DNA of 64,000 bases from Streptomyces sp. SM10 (GCF_002910915.1 NZ_NEUF01000100.1:341-64340), one strand, 5' to 3'; shown: positions 1-8,695, counted from the first letter of the stretch. Made by a program: numbers and translations. The notes: generated by a model not told the origin, from the sequence alone.

Positions 1-855
1 GAGGAGGAGCAGGAGCAGCACGCAGGCCTGGAGGACGGGCAGGTCCTGGGCGAGGGCGGCGGCCAGGGCGGTGCCGCCGAGCCCGGGTACGGCGTAGAGC
101 GTCTCGACGGCGACCGCTCCGCCGGTCAGCCCGACGACGACGAGGCCGAGCTGGGGCAGCAGCGCGGGCGCGGTGCGCCGCAGGGCGTGGGCGGCGATCC
201 GGCGCGCGGGCATCCCGTGGGCGGTGGAGGCGCGCGCCCAGGGTTCGGCGAAGGCGGCGGGCAGCGCGTCGTCCAGGAGCCGCCCGAGCAGCGCCCCGGC
301 GGGCAGGCCCATGGCGAGCGCGGGCAGGACGGCCTGGCCCGCGTCACCCCAGCCGAGGGCGGGGAACCAGCCCAGCTGGACGGAGAGGACCGTGGCCAGG
401 ACCGCGGCGAGGAGGAACTCCGGCAGTGCGGCGAGCACGGCCGCGCCGACGCCCGCCCGGGTGGTGACGAGCCGCCGCCGGGCGCCGCGCCGGAGTGTGC
501 CGGCGACGAGGGCGAGAGCCAGGAGGACGGCGACGGCGAGTGAGGCGCCCATGAGCGTGAGGGAGGTGCCGAGCGCTGACGTCACGTCGGGGCCGACCGG
601 CTGTCCGGAGACCCAGGACTCCCCCAGGTCCCCGTGCGGCAGTCCGGACGCCCATCTGCCGAGGACGTGCAGCGGGCCGCCGTCGAGTCCGGTCTCGGCA
701 CGGATCGCGTCGAGCACGGCCGGTGTGGGCGGCCGGTCGGCGTAGCGGGCGTGCAGGATCGTCAGGGCCGGGTCGGTGCGGGTCAGCCTGGGCAGCAGGC
801 CGATGACGGCGACGACGGCCAGGAGCGCGCCGAGCCGTCCGGCCAGGTACTTCAC
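1..855 (-). CDS. ABC transporter permease, DppB/NikB type (3' part cut by window edge)
   Basis: This is the membrane subunit of a peptide/nickel-type ABC importer. It starts with GTG (MKYLAGRLGALLAVV...), and the first residues form a membrane segment followed by a periplasmic-side loop, as in the BPD_transp_1 family. At least four more hydrophobic stretches follow in the 285 codons present; the C-terminus lies beyond base 1. Its start is four bases after the stop of the solute-binding protein gene, so the two are one operon and probably translationally coupled. The transported substrate is not shown by this subunit. The operator sequences upstream suggest a metal or metal complex. Confidence 0.85.
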   Translation of the reverse strand, partial: MKYLAGRLGALLAVVAVIGLLPRLTRTDPALTILHARYADRPPTPAVLDAIRAETGLDGGPLHVLGRWASGLPHGDLGESWVSGQPVGPDVTSALGTSLTLMGASLAVAVLLALALVAGTLRRGARRRLVTTRAGVGAAVLAALPEFLLAAVLATVLSVQLGWFPALGWGDAGQAVLPALAMGLPAGALLGRLLDDALPAAFAEPWARASTAHGMPARRIAAHALRRTAPALLPQLGLVVVGLTGGAVAVETLYAVPGLGGTALAAALAQDLPVLQACVLLLLLL

Positions 856-859
856 GGGG

Positions 860-2377
860 TCACCCGACGTGGGTGTCGGCGGTGATGAGGGTGCGTTCCA
901 TCGGGTCGAGCGCGACACCTTCCACGCGGGCGTCGTCGTAGCCCTGGACGAAGCGCTCGTGGACGAGCGGCACGAGGGCGTCGGCGGCGAGGACGGCGGC
1001 CTCGGCGGTCATCTCCGCCCGGTGCCGGGCGGCGGTACCGGTCAGCGAGGCGGCCTCGGCCACCGCGGAGTCGACGCGCTCGTCGCACAGCTGGGAGATG
1101 TTGAAGCTGCCGTCGCAGGTGAAGTCGGAGGCGAGGTAGGAGACGGGGTCGGCGGTGTCCAGCAGGGTGTTGCGCGCCTGGATGAAGGCGTCGTACTTCC
1201 CCGCGAGTGCGTCGGCCTCCATCTGCGCGTAGTCGCGGACGACCTGCTTGACGGTGAAACCGCGCTTCTCCAGCTGCTGCTGGACGAGGGTCGCGACCTC
1301 GGGGAGTTCGGGCCGGTTGGTGTAGGTGGCCAGGACGATCTCCTTCGTCCGCGCCACCTCCGCGCGGCTCGCCGCCGGGATCCGGCCGGTGGGGTCCGTG
1401 CGCAGGCCGGCGGCCCAGGGGATGCCGGGGCCGAGGAGTCCCTGCGCGGTGTCGGCCCGACCCTCGTACACCCCGTCGACCAGGGCCTTCGAGTCGACGG
1501 CTTCGCGGGCTGCGGCGCGCAGGGCCGGGTCGGCGAAGACACCGTGCCGGGTGTTGAGGGAGAGGCCGTTGGTCCGGGCGGACGGGAATGCGTGGACGTA
1601 CGAGTCACCGAGGAGCGAGGCCTGGGAGATCGGCACGTACTCGGCGACGTCGACGGCCTTCGTGCGCAGCGCGTTGGCGCGGGCGGTGCCGTCGGCGGCG
1701 AACGTGACGTCGACGCCCGGGGCCTTCGCCTTGCCACCCCAGTAGTCGGTGTTGCGCTCCAGCGTGGCCGAGACTGCGCCCTTGACGCCGGTCAGGGTGA
1801 ACGGGCCGGTGGCGTGCCCCGCGGGGTTCACCTTGCCGTTCCCGTAGGCGCCGGCGGACAGGATCGTGAGCGAGGGATTGGCGAGGCGCTGCGGGAGCAG
1901 CGGGTCCGCTTCCCCGGTGACGATCCGTACGGTGTCCCTGCCCGTGGCCGTCGCCTCGAGGGTGGTGTCGGACAGGACCCTGGGCGGCGGGGACGCCTTG
2001 CCGGCCGCGGTGAGGGACCGCACGACCGCGTCGGCGTCGACCTTCGCACCGTCCTGGAACACGGCGTCGCGGAGGGTGAACGTCCAGGTGGTGGGGTCGT
2101 CCTGCTTCCAGGACGCGGCGAGCGCGGGCCGGGCGGCGCCGTTCCTGTCGAGCGTGGTGAGGCCCTCGACGACGGCCAGCCGGCTGAGGGTGACCGCGTC
2201 GTCCCCGTAGGGGGACATGGCCTGGGCGGGCGGGAAGGCCATGACGACCCGGAGCCGCTGTGCGTCGCCGGACGCTCCGGAGCCGCCCGACGAGGAGCAG
2301 GCGCCGAGCGGGAGCAGCAGGGCGGCGGTGGCGGCGATGACCGGCAGCGGGGAGCGGCGGCTTCGGGGCGTAGGCAT
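860..2377 (-). CDS. ABC transporter solute-binding lipoprotein, SBP_bac_5 (NikA/DppA) family
   Basis: A 505-residue extracytoplasmic binding lipoprotein. The N-terminus has basic residues, a hydrophobic stretch and the lipobox LGAC (Cys near 27), followed by a Ser/Gly-rich linker. The rest has the length and layout of family 5 binding proteins, which carry oligopeptides, nickel or opine-type metal chelates. It sits between a GNAT gene upstream and the permease downstream on the same strand. A 15-base palindrome resembling a Zur operator lies 16 bases before its start codon, so zinc or nickel control is plausible. The family is clear; the substrate is inference. Confidence 0.85.
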   Translation of the reverse strand: MPTPRSRRSPLPVIAATAALLLPLGACSSSGGSGASGDAQRLRVVMAFPPAQAMSPYGDDAVTLSRLAVVEGLTTLDRNGAARPALAASWKQDDPTTWTFTLRDAVFQDGAKVDADAVVRSLTAAGKASPPPRVLSDTTLEATATGRDTVRIVTGEADPLLPQRLANPSLTILSAGAYGNGKVNPAGHATGPFTLTGVKGAVSATLERNTDYWGGKAKAPGVDVTFAADGTARANALRTKAVDVAEYVPISQASLLGDSYVHAFPSARTNGLSLNTRHGVFADPALRAAAREAVDSKALVDGVYEGRADTAQGLLGPGIPWAAGLRTDPTGRIPAASRAEVARTKEIVLATYTNRPELPEVATLVQQQLEKRGFTVKQVVRDYAQMEADALAGKYDAFIQARNTLLDTADPVSYLASDFTCDGSFNISQLCDERVDSAVAEAASLTGTAARHRAEMTAEAAVLAADALVPLVHERFVQGYDDARVEGVALDPMERTLITADTHVG

Positions 2378-2392
2378 GAGGGGAACCCTATA

Positions 2393-2407
2393 TGGAAACG
2401 ATTATCA
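2393..2407. promoter_or_regulatory. Zur/Fur-type operator candidate
   Basis: TGGAAACGATTATCA is an imperfect 7-1-7 inverted repeat. It agrees at 12 of 15 positions with the Streptomyces Zur consensus as I remember it (TGAAAATGATTTTCA). It overlaps the stop codon of the GNAT gene and lies just upstream of the binding-protein start, with a TATAGG sequence between them that could serve as a -10 element. An internal metal-regulated promoter for the importer genes is the inference. Confidence 0.5.
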
Positions 2408-3016
2408 TTTGATATTCAGGGTGGCCCGGCCCGGGAGTACGGGCATCGGGAGCTCGAAATGGACGATGCCCTGGCCCCCGCCGGGCAGCGCGCGCTCGTC
2501 GCAGACCTCGCGGGCGAGCGACCGCCAGAACGGCTCGGCGCCCGGCACGGCCGGATCGGTGTGCAGATAGAGGGTGCTGTAGCCGCCGGCCCGCGCGGCG
2601 AAGTCCCCCAACTCCCGCACCAGCTCCCGGGCCAGGCCGTGCCTGCGGTGCTCGGGGCGTACGTAGATCCGGCACAGCTGGGCCGTCGAGCCGGAGGGGA
2701 AGCGGTCGGCGACCCACTGCGGGTTGGGCGGCGCCTGAGGGCCCCGGTCCCGCACCGCGCCCGTCGCCACGACCTCGTCGCCGCGCACGACGACCAGGAG
2801 GGTGCAGCGCGCGGGACGCAGATAGGCGCCGTCGATGTCGATGATGTCCGCGTGCCAGCGGGGCACGTAGCCCGAGCGCAGGTCGCGGTAGACGGTGTCC
2901 AGCATGACGGCCCGGGCCCCGCCGACGTCCTGCGTGGTGGCGGTCCGCAGCACGTATCCGTCGCCCCCGGCCGGCGCGTCGCACACCCCTGCCACCCCGG
3001 TGGTCGCGCTCACCAC
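2405..3016 (-). CDS. GNAT-family N-acetyltransferase
   Basis: A predicted acetyl-CoA-dependent acyltransferase of about 203 residues. The conserved region includes the strand leading to CRIYVRPEHRRHGLARELV, which carries the R/Q-x-x-G-x-A acetyl-CoA loop, followed by a helix and the terminal YLHTDPAVPG-EPFWRSLA segment usual for GNATs. The reading frame stays open further upstream, but the preferred start is the GTG-GTG pair at 3011-3016, because the bases before it form the operator-like palindrome. It is the first gene of the binding-protein/permease operon, so it may modify a metallophore or the transported ligand; that role is inference. Confidence 0.75.
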   Translation of the reverse strand: MVSATTGVAGVCDAPAGGDGYVLRTATTQDVGGARAVMLDTVYRDLRSGYVPRWHADIIDIDGAYLRPARCTLLVVVRGDEVVATGAVRDRGPQAPPNPQWVADRFPSGSTAQLCRIYVRPEHRRHGLARELVRELGDFAARAGGYSTLYLHTDPAVPGAEPFWRSLAREVCDERALPGGGQGIVHFELPMPVLPGRATLNIK

Positions 3017-3044
3017 TGACGCTCGCCCTCGCTCTCGGCACGTA

Positions 3045-3089
3045 CGGCACATCACTTGCCGCATCAGCGTACGTGCAAGTGATGTGCAA
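3045..3089. promoter_or_regulatory. Nur-like operator pair within a 13-bp perfect inverted repeat
   Basis: GCACATCACTTGC (3047-3059) and GCAAGTGATGTGC (3075-3087) are perfect inverted arms separated by 15 bases. The right copy reads GTGCAA-GTGAT-GTGCAA (3073-3089), matching 10 of 12 fixed positions of the Nur box TTGCAA-N5-TTGCAA known from S. coelicolor. The left copy matches less well. The element lies 31-73 bases upstream of the GNAT start and about 48 bases after the ispF stop. It could also end ispDF transcription, but it has no T-tract and a long loop. Confidence 0.5.
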
Positions 3090-3134
3090 TAAGTCGCCGG
3101 GGCGTGCCGTCCCGCCCGCTCCTGAGCTCCCGCG

Positions 3135-3650
3135 TCAGCCGGCGGCGCGGTAGACCAAGGCGGTCGCGATGCCCGCGATGCCCTCGCCCCGGCCGGTGAA
3201 CCCGAGGCCGTCGGATGTCGCGGCGGAGAGCGACACGGGCGCGCCGACCGCCTCGGACAGCACCTTCTGGGCCTCGTCACGTCGCTTGCCGATCTTCGGC
3301 CGGAGACCGACGACCTGGACGGCGACGTTGCCGATCTCGAAACCCTCCGACCGCACGATCCGGGCCGCCTCGGTCAGCAGGGTGACGCCCGAGGCGCCCG
3401 ACCACTCCGGCCGGCCCGTACCGAAGTGCTGACCCAGATCGCCGAGCCCGGCGGCCGAGAACAGGGCGTTGCAGGCAGCGTGCGCCACGACGTCCGCGTC
3501 GGAGTGCCCGGCCAGACCGGGACCCTCGCCCTCCCACAGCAGCCCGGCGCACCAGAGCTCCCTGCCCTCCTCGAAGGCGTGGATGTCGGTCCCGATGCCG
3601 ACGAGCGGAATCACGGGAGCCGGCTGCTGCTTCACTGTCTCAGAATCCAT
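3135..3650 (-). CDS. ispF: 2-C-methyl-D-erythritol 2,4-cyclodiphosphate synthase
   Basis: It converts CDP-ME-2-phosphate to ME-cPP, the fifth step of the MEP isoprenoid pathway. The 171 residues show the family hallmarks: GIGTDIHAF near residue 19, with the metal-binding Asp and His, the [11 protein letters not shown] motif with the second set of metal ligands, GDLGQHF, and the C-terminal [15 protein letters not shown]. It overlaps the end of ispD by 11 bases on the same strand, so the two MEP enzymes are co-transcribed and probably translationally coupled. Confidence 0.97.
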   Translation of the reverse strand: MDSETVKQQPAPVIPLVGIGTDIHAFEEGRELWCAGLLWEGEGPGLAGHSDADVVAHAACNALFSAAGLGDLGQHFGTGRPEWSGASGVTLLTEAARIVRSEGFEIGNVAVQVVGLRPKIGKRRDEAQKVLSEAVGAPVSLSAATSDGLGFTGRGEGIAGIATALVYRAAG

Positions 3651-4404
3651 CGTTCGCCCTCCGGCGTGCGAGAACGGCCTCCGCGAGGACCAGGTCCAGG
3701 GGCCGCGTCACCTTGAACGCCTCTTCGTGTCCGGGCACGACGACGACCGGCGAGCCCAGCCGTTCGACCATGCCCGCGTCGTCGGTCGCACCCTCACCGT
3801 GGACGGCGACGCTCTCGTGCGCACGCACGAGTGTGTTCCGGTCGAAGCCCTGCGGCGTCTGCACCGCTCGCAGCCGCGCCCGCACGGGGGTCGAGAGGAC
3901 CGGCTCCGGCGCGCCCGCCTCACCCGGCTCGACCTCCTTGACGGTGTCGGCGAGAGGAAGGGCGGGAACGACGGCGGGAGCCCCGTCCCGTACGGCCTCG
4001 ATGACGGCGTCCACGGTGTCGACCGGCACGAGGGGCCGGGCGGCGTCATGGACGAGTACCACGGAGACGTCGTCCGGCAGGGCGTCGATGCCGAGCCTCA
4101 CGGATTCCTGGCGTGTCGGACCGCCGGGGACGACGACGTAGTCCGTGCGCTCGGGCAGCGCGTGACCGTCGATGAGGTTCTTGACCTCGGGCGCGCCGTC
4201 CGGGGGTGCGACGACGACGACGAGCGAGACGGCGCGGGACGCGGCCATCGCCCGTACGGCGTGGATCAGCATGGGGGTTCCGCCGAGCGTGCGCAGCGCC
4301 TTCGGGGTACCGGGGCCGAGCCGGACGCCACGGCCCGCGGCGGGGATCACCGCCGCGGTGCGGGAGGGGCTCGGTTCAGCATGCGTCGGTGACATCGGTG
4401 ACAT
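3640..4404 (-). CDS. ispD: 2-C-methyl-D-erythritol 4-phosphate cytidylyltransferase
   Basis: It makes CDP-methylerythritol from MEP and CTP, the third step of the MEP pathway. The protein of about 254 residues begins with the nucleotidyltransferase loop [14 protein letters not shown] followed by [15 protein letters not shown] and the later [12 protein letters not shown] are also typical. The frame is open far upstream, but the start is placed at the ATG at 4404 ([11 protein letters not shown]); a second in-frame ATG at 4395 is possible. ispF follows with an overlap. Confidence 0.95.
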   Translation of the reverse strand: MSPMSPTHAEPSPSRTAAVIPAAGRGVRLGPGTPKALRTLGGTPMLIHAVRAMAASRAVSLVVVVAPPDGAPEVKNLIDGHALPERTDYVVVPGGPTRQESVRLGIDALPDDVSVVLVHDAARPLVPVDTVDAVIEAVRDGAPAVVPALPLADTVKEVEPGEAGAPEPVLSTPVRARLRAVQTPQGFDRNTLVRAHESVAVHGEGATDDAGMVERLGSPVVVVPGHEEAFKVTRPLDLVLAEAVLARRRANDGF

Positions 4405-4756
4405 CGGGTAGCACTCCGAAGCTTCGGCAGGTTTGTTCCCACGGCCGACCTGGGTATGGCCTGGGCGTGCCCCCGGCCGTAGGTTGGGGGAGAACCGGGC
4501 GCTGAGCCTTGATCCGACCAGGACCCCTTCCGTGACCCCTGGTCGGCTGAGGCGCGGCGGAGACCGGTGGCGTGGCTGAGAGGGACGGCAGAGGTGCGCG
4601 TCGGGACCGCTTCCGGGCGGATCCTTGTGCGGATCCGAACATGCCGCAGCGCCCGACGACTCACCGTGAAGACGGCTGGTCAGCGGGCACCGCGGCACAT
4701 TTCAGGCGACCGGATTCAGTTCGCCGGCGTCATCCGGCCGACCGGTGTCGTCCGGT
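4405..4756. other. intergenic region, ispD upstream / carD downstream
   Basis: I see no convincing gene in these 352 bases. A 9-bp stem, ccgaccagg (4514-4522) with cctggtcgg (4538-4546), could be the carD terminator, although it lies about 210 bases past the carD stop. The ispD promoter must lie here, but no clear -35/-10 pair stands out. Confidence 0.5.
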
Positions 4757-5239
4757 TCAGGACGCGAGGACCTCGTCGAGCAGGGCCTCGGCCTTGTCCT
4801 CGTTCGTGTTCTCCGCGAGAGCGAGCTCGCTCACCAGGATCTGGCGGGCCTTGGCGAGCATGCGCTTCTCACCTGCGGAGAGTCCACGCTCGCGCTCGCG
4901 ACGCCACAGGTCACGCACTACTTCGGCGACCTTGATGACATCGCCGGAGGCGAGCTTCTCGAGATTTGCCTTGTAGCGTCGGGACCAGTTCGTCGGCTCT
5001 TCGGCGTACGGCGCGCGCAGCACCTCGAAGACCCGGTCCAGCCCCTCCTGCCCGACTACGTCGCGCACACCGACGAACTCCGCATTGTCCGCCGGCACAC
5101 GAACCGTCAAGTCGCCCTGGGCGACCTTGAGCACCAAGTAGGTCTTGTCCACGCCTTTGATCTGACGAGTTTCGATAGCCTCGATCAGCGCGGCCCCGTG
5201 ATGGGGATAGACCACGGTGTCGCCAACCTTGAACGTCAT
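4757..5239 (-). CDS. carD: CarD/CdnL-family RNA polymerase-binding regulator
   Basis: It stabilises RNA polymerase open complexes, especially at rRNA and other housekeeping promoters, as known for mycobacterial CarD. The 160 residues comprise an N-terminal RNAP-interaction domain ([22 protein letters not shown], which binds the beta subunit) and a C-terminal helical DNA-binding domain with the conserved [17 protein letters not shown] region. A GGAAGGGG ribosome-binding site precedes the ATG. It lies upstream of ispD on the same strand with a 350-base gap, so it is probably a separate transcript. Confidence 0.95.
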   Translation of the reverse strand: MTFKVGDTVVYPHHGAALIEAIETRQIKGVDKTYLVLKVAQGDLTVRVPADNAEFVGVRDVVGQEGLDRVFEVLRAPYAEEPTNWSRRYKANLEKLASGDVIKVAEVVRDLWRRERERGLSAGEKRMLAKARQILVSELALAENTNEDKAEALLDEVLAS

Positions 5240-5913
5240 GTGACAGGTACCCCTTCCGTGGCTATCCAGAGTAACACGAGAACCGCTTCTCCTGAATGGC
5301 GTTTTCGCAGGTCAGGGCATATCTCGGGGCTTGACAACCACAACACGAACGTGCTGCGAGAGCCTTCCGGAAGGCGATATTCGCAGGTCGGAGCATGCGT
5401 ACGGCCGACCAGAAACGCGCGCGTCACACATGCCGGAAGCCCTCCAGAAGGGGCCTAACGTCCCGTTTTGCCGGATTCTGCACGGTGAACTTTCCGTACT
5501 CCGTTCGGACATCGATCACCCGTACGGCTCTTAGTGTCGGTGGTCAATGAAATTGATCAACACCCTGGGGCCGGGTGGATTATGCGCGGGAAATGCGCCA
5601 CCACCCGGAAATCGATCATCGCCGGTCGACGCACGGCTCACCCCGCGTTATGTGAACGGCGCGTGAATCACGGTGGCGCGGGGACGGCCGCGCCGTGGCC
5701 GGAACACATCGGCGACACGGCCGGAAGACATCGGCCCTGCCGCAGTCACACAGGTCGGCCGCCCCTAGGGGCGGGTCGGGTGCGGGCCCCGGACGACGGC
5801 TCGGTAACCTGAGGCCGCTGACACACACTTAGGGCGGCTTTACGGCCGCTCGGGCCTTCCTGTCCGCAGAGTCCGAAGTCCGCAGTCCGAACGTTCAAGG
5901 AGTTGCCGCCGCC
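5240..5913. promoter_or_regulatory. long divergent intergenic region between carD and a lipoprotein gene
   Basis: These 674 bases separate two divergent genes and show no credible ORF; the codon bias of the open frames is poor. The region holds a perfect 14-bp palindrome, gccttccggaaggc (5364-5377), roughly 125 bases upstream of carD, and a TTGACA at 5333-5338 on the plus strand. The segment 5450-5700 is less GC-rich than its surroundings. Promoters for both genes must be here, and the size leaves room for a small RNA. Confidence 0.5.
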
Positions 5914-6579
5914 GTGAGCCGCAGCCTTCGACACGGCGCCCTCGCCGCCACTGCCCTCGTATTCTCGATCGCCGGTCTGTCCGCGTGCGGTGCCGGCAAC
6001 GACGCGCAGACGCTTCAGGTCAGGCCGGACAACGCAGCGACCGCTGTCGACTCCATCAAGATCCAGAACCTGAACATCATCACCCAGCCCGAGCCGGACG
6101 CCGAGGGACCGGCGGTCATCACCGCCACCCTGTTCAACGACGGCGCGAAGCAGGAGGTCGTGGAGAAGGTCACCCTGCCGGGCACCGACGCGATCGTGAA
6201 GCTGCAGGGCGCCAAGGGCAAGGGACCGCTCGTGGTCCCCGCCCGCGGACAGGTGATCATCGGCGGGAAGGACAACGCCTCGGCCGTGATCGAGAACGGC
6301 AGCCAGGCGGGACGCAACGGCAACGTGCAGACCGTCGCCTTCACGTTCAGCGAGACGGGCGAGATCGCGCTCGGCGCCGCCATCGTGCCGGCGACCAGCT
6401 TCTTCAAGGACTTCGGCCCGAGCTCGCTGCCCTCGGCGAAGCCCATGCCGACGCCCTCGGACTCCGCGTCCGAGACGCCCGGGGAACAGGCCGAGGCGCC
6501 GGGCGAGCAGTCGGGGAGCCCTTCGGCCACACCGACCGACTCGGCCACGCCGACGGACGACGCGGCCGCCGGACACTGA
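5914..6579 (+). CDS. secreted lipoprotein, DUF461-like
   Basis: A 221-residue exported lipoprotein. The signal peptide ends in the lipobox GLSAC (Cys near 25). The middle (about residues 45-160) is a beta-rich domain with NDG and FSETGEI elements resembling DUF461/PCuAC-type copper-chaperone folds. The tail is a disordered Ser/Pro/Thr/Glu-rich stretch of about 50 residues. The start is GTG at 5914, preceded by AAGGAG at 5897-5902. It sits next to the pho locus and converges on phoP. I recall this gene as conserved at this place in Streptomyces; its function is not established. Confidence 0.75.
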   Translation: MSRSLRHGALAATALVFSIAGLSACGAGNDAQTLQVRPDNAATAVDSIKIQNLNIITQPEPDAEGPAVITATLFNDGAKQEVVEKVTLPGTDAIVKLQGAKGKGPLVVPARGQVIIGGKDNASAVIENGSQAGRNGNVQTVAFTFSETGEIALGAAIVPATSFFKDFGPSSLPSAKPMPTPSDSASETPGEQAEAPGEQSGSPSATPTDSATPTDDAAAGH

Positions 6580-6588
6580 TTCGACGCG

Positions 6589-6627
6589 CACGTGGGGGGT
6601 GTCTCCGTCGGAGACACCCCCCACGTG
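6589..6627. terminator. bidirectional terminator
   Basis: A 17-bp perfect inverted repeat, with arms at 6589-6605 and 6611-6627 around five bases, lies between the convergent lipoprotein gene and phoP. Its strength and position fit a shared terminator. Confidence 0.85.
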
Positions 6628-6643
6628 GTCCGCGGCCCCCGGT

Positions 6644-7324
6644 TTACGGCTCGAACTTGTAGCCCAGGCCCCGCACCGTCACCAGGTACCGCGGAGCCCC
6701 GGGGTCGGGCTCGATCTTGGCCCGGAGCCGCTTGACGTGGACGTCGAGGGTCTTGGTGTCGCCCACGTAGTCGGCGCCCCAGACCCGGTCGATCAGCTGC
6801 ATGCGGGTCAGCACACGGCCCGCGTTGCGCAGGAGCATCTCCAGGAGGTCGAACTCCTTCAGCGGGAGGTCGACCTTGCCGCCGGAGACCGTGACGACGT
6901 GGCGGTCCACGTCCATCCTGACCGGTCCGGCCTCCAGGGCCGCCGGGGTGACCTCCTCCGGCTCGCCGCGTCGGCGCAGGACCGCGCGGATGCGGGCCAC
7001 CAGCTCCCGCGAGGAGAAGGGCTTGGTCACGTAGTCGTCGGCTCCTATTTCCAGCCCCACGACCTTGTCGATCTCGCTGTCCTTGGCAGTGACCATGATC
7101 ACCGGGACGTTGGACCGGACGCGCAGCTGCCGGCAGACCTCTGTACCGGGAAGGCCCGGCAGCATCAGGTCGAGCAGCACGAGGTCGGCGCCGTTGCGCT
7201 CGAATTCGTCGAGGCCGTCCGGGCCGGTGGCCGCGATGGCCACCTCGAAGCCTTCCTTGCGGAGCATGTAGGACAGGGCGTCGCTGAAGGATTCCTCATC
7301 CTCGACGACAAGCACTCGGGTCAC
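6644..7324 (-). CDS. phoP: phosphate response regulator PhoP
   Basis: An OmpR-family response regulator of 226 residues that controls the phosphate-starvation regulon and indirectly antibiotic production. The receiver domain has acidic residues at 9-11, the phospho-acceptor Asp in LVLLDLMLPG (about D52), the Thr in VTAKD and the Lys in VTKPF. The C-terminal winged helix ends in TKTLDVHVKRLRAKI and VRGLGYKFEP. It overlaps phoR by four bases. Divergent phoU with an intervening PHO box identifies this as PhoP rather than another OmpR regulator. Confidence 0.95.
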   Translation of the reverse strand: MTRVLVVEDEESFSDALSYMLRKEGFEVAIAATGPDGLDEFERNGADLVLLDLMLPGLPGTEVCRQLRVRSNVPVIMVTAKDSEIDKVVGLEIGADDYVTKPFSSRELVARIRAVLRRRGEPEEVTPAALEAGPVRMDVDRHVVTVSGGKVDLPLKEFDLLEMLLRNAGRVLTRMQLIDRVWGADYVGDTKTLDVHVKRLRAKIEPDPGAPRYLVTVRGLGYKFEP

Positions 7325-8589
7325 GGAAGAGCCTCCGGGGCAGGAAATGGTTCAAAAGAATCGGTCCCGTACGGCCCGTCGTCGTCAACAGCTCCGTTGA
7401 CGACGAGCGGTCCGCCGGTGGTACGACCCCGTACGACGCCCGACTCGGGCAGCCGCAGGGTGAACGTGGAGCCCTGGCCCTCCGAGCTCCATACGGTGAC
7501 CTCCCCGCCGTGCGAGGCGGCCACATGCTTGACGATGGCGAGGCCCAGACCGGTGCCACCGGTGGCCCGTGAGCGGGCCGGGTCGACGCGGTAGAACCGC
7601 TCGAAGACACGCTCGCGGTCCTTCTCGGAGATGCCGAAACCCTGGTCGGTCACGGCTATCTCGATCAGGTCCCCGCCGGGCGCGGCCATCTTCCGGGCGG
7701 CGATGCCGACGCGGGTGCGGGCGGGGCTGTAGTTGACGGCATTCTCCACGAGATTGCCGAGGGCGGCGGCGAGCTGGCTCCGGTTTCCCCAGACGGAGAG
7801 GTTCGCGGTGCCGCCCGACGCCATGGTGATCTGCTTCGAGCCGGCCTGCTGGCGGCACCGGTCGATCGCCTCGGCGACCAGCTCCTCCACCCGCACGGGC
7901 TCGGCGTCCTCGAGCGGGTCGTCGTTCTGCACCCGGGAGAGGTCGATGAGCTCCTGGACCAGGTTGGTCAGCCGGGTCGCCTCGATCTGCATGCGGCCGG
8001 CAAACCTCTCCACCGCCTCCGGGTCGTCGGAGGCGTCCATGACGGCCTCCGAGAGCAGGGAGAGGGCACCGACCGGGGTCTTGAGCTCATGGCTGACGTT
8101 GGCGACGAAGTCACGTCGCACCGCTTCTATGCGACGGGCCTCCGTGAGGTCCTCGACCAGCAGCAGGACCAGGCGTGACCCCAGCGGAGCGACCCTGGCG
8201 GAGACGGCGAGCGCCTCGCCCCGGCCCGTGCCGCGGCGCGGGAGGTCCAGCTCGACCTGTCGTATCTCACCGTCGCGCCGGGTGTCCCTGGCCATGTGGA
8301 GCATCGGCTCGACCGCCAGGCGTCCGCCCCTGACCAGGCCCAGCGCGTACGCGGCCGAGCTGGCCTTGACGACGCTGTCGCTCTCGTCGAGCACGACGGC
8401 GGACGAGCTGAGCACGGAGAGGACCGTGTCCACGCCCGGGGGAAGAGCGGCGTTACCGTCGGGCCGCAGGGACGTACGCGTGGGTCGCTCCTGCTCGCGT
8501 TCGCTCCAGCGGAACGCCAGCATCGCGATCACACCGGTGCACAACCCGGCGATCGCGGCAGCTGCGGCGACCGCCGCGTTCACGTCCAT
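7321..8589 (-). CDS. phoR: phosphate sensor histidine kinase PhoR
   Basis: The membrane sensor partner of PhoP, 422 residues. It has one N-terminal membrane segment (about residues 4-26), a PAS-like region, the phospho-acceptor His in FVANVSHELKTPVGAL, the N-box ENAVNYSP, and G-boxes DQGFGI and GGTGLGLAIVKH. The short N-terminus without a large extracellular domain matches Streptomyces PhoR. It shares a four-base overlap with phoP and is transcribed away from the PHO-box region it shares with phoU. Confidence 0.95.
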   Translation of the reverse strand: MDVNAAVAAAAAIAGLCTGVIAMLAFRWSEREQERPTRTSLRPDGNAALPPGVDTVLSVLSSSAVVLDESDSVVKASSAAYALGLVRGGRLAVEPMLHMARDTRRDGEIRQVELDLPRRGTGRGEALAVSARVAPLGSRLVLLLVEDLTEARRIEAVRRDFVANVSHELKTPVGALSLLSEAVMDASDDPEAVERFAGRMQIEATRLTNLVQELIDLSRVQNDDPLEDAEPVRVEELVAEAIDRCRQQAGSKQITMASGGTANLSVWGNRSQLAAALGNLVENAVNYSPARTRVGIAARKMAAPGGDLIEIAVTDQGFGISEKDRERVFERFYRVDPARSRATGGTGLGLAIVKHVAASHGGEVTVWSSEGQGSTFTLRLPESGVVRGRTTGGPLVVNGAVDDDGPYGTDSFEPFPAPEALP

Positions 8590-8662
8590 GCCTCAAGGTT
8601 ATGCGGGCGCGCCGACACTCTCCCAGCCATCCGGGTGCCATCTCGAACACTCGTCGCCCAGA

Positions 8663-8695
8663 GTTCACCAAGGGGATAGTGCCGGTTCACTTAGG
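8663..8695 (+). promoter_or_regulatory. PHO box (PhoP-binding direct repeats)
   Basis: GTTCACCAAGG (8663-8673), a degenerate GGATAGTGCCG (8674-8684) and GTTCACTTAGG (8685-8695) are three contiguous 11-base units. They fit the Streptomyces PHO-box direct-repeat unit GTTCACC plus four bases. They lie about 75 bases from the phoR start and 95 from the phoU start, so one site can serve both divergent promoters. Confidence 0.85.

Noticed and set aside
776-3019. A 747-codon open frame on the plus strand
   Set aside because: It is opposite the binding-protein and GNAT genes. The protein is a Gly/Arg/Val-rich shadow with no fold, as is common in GC-rich DNA.
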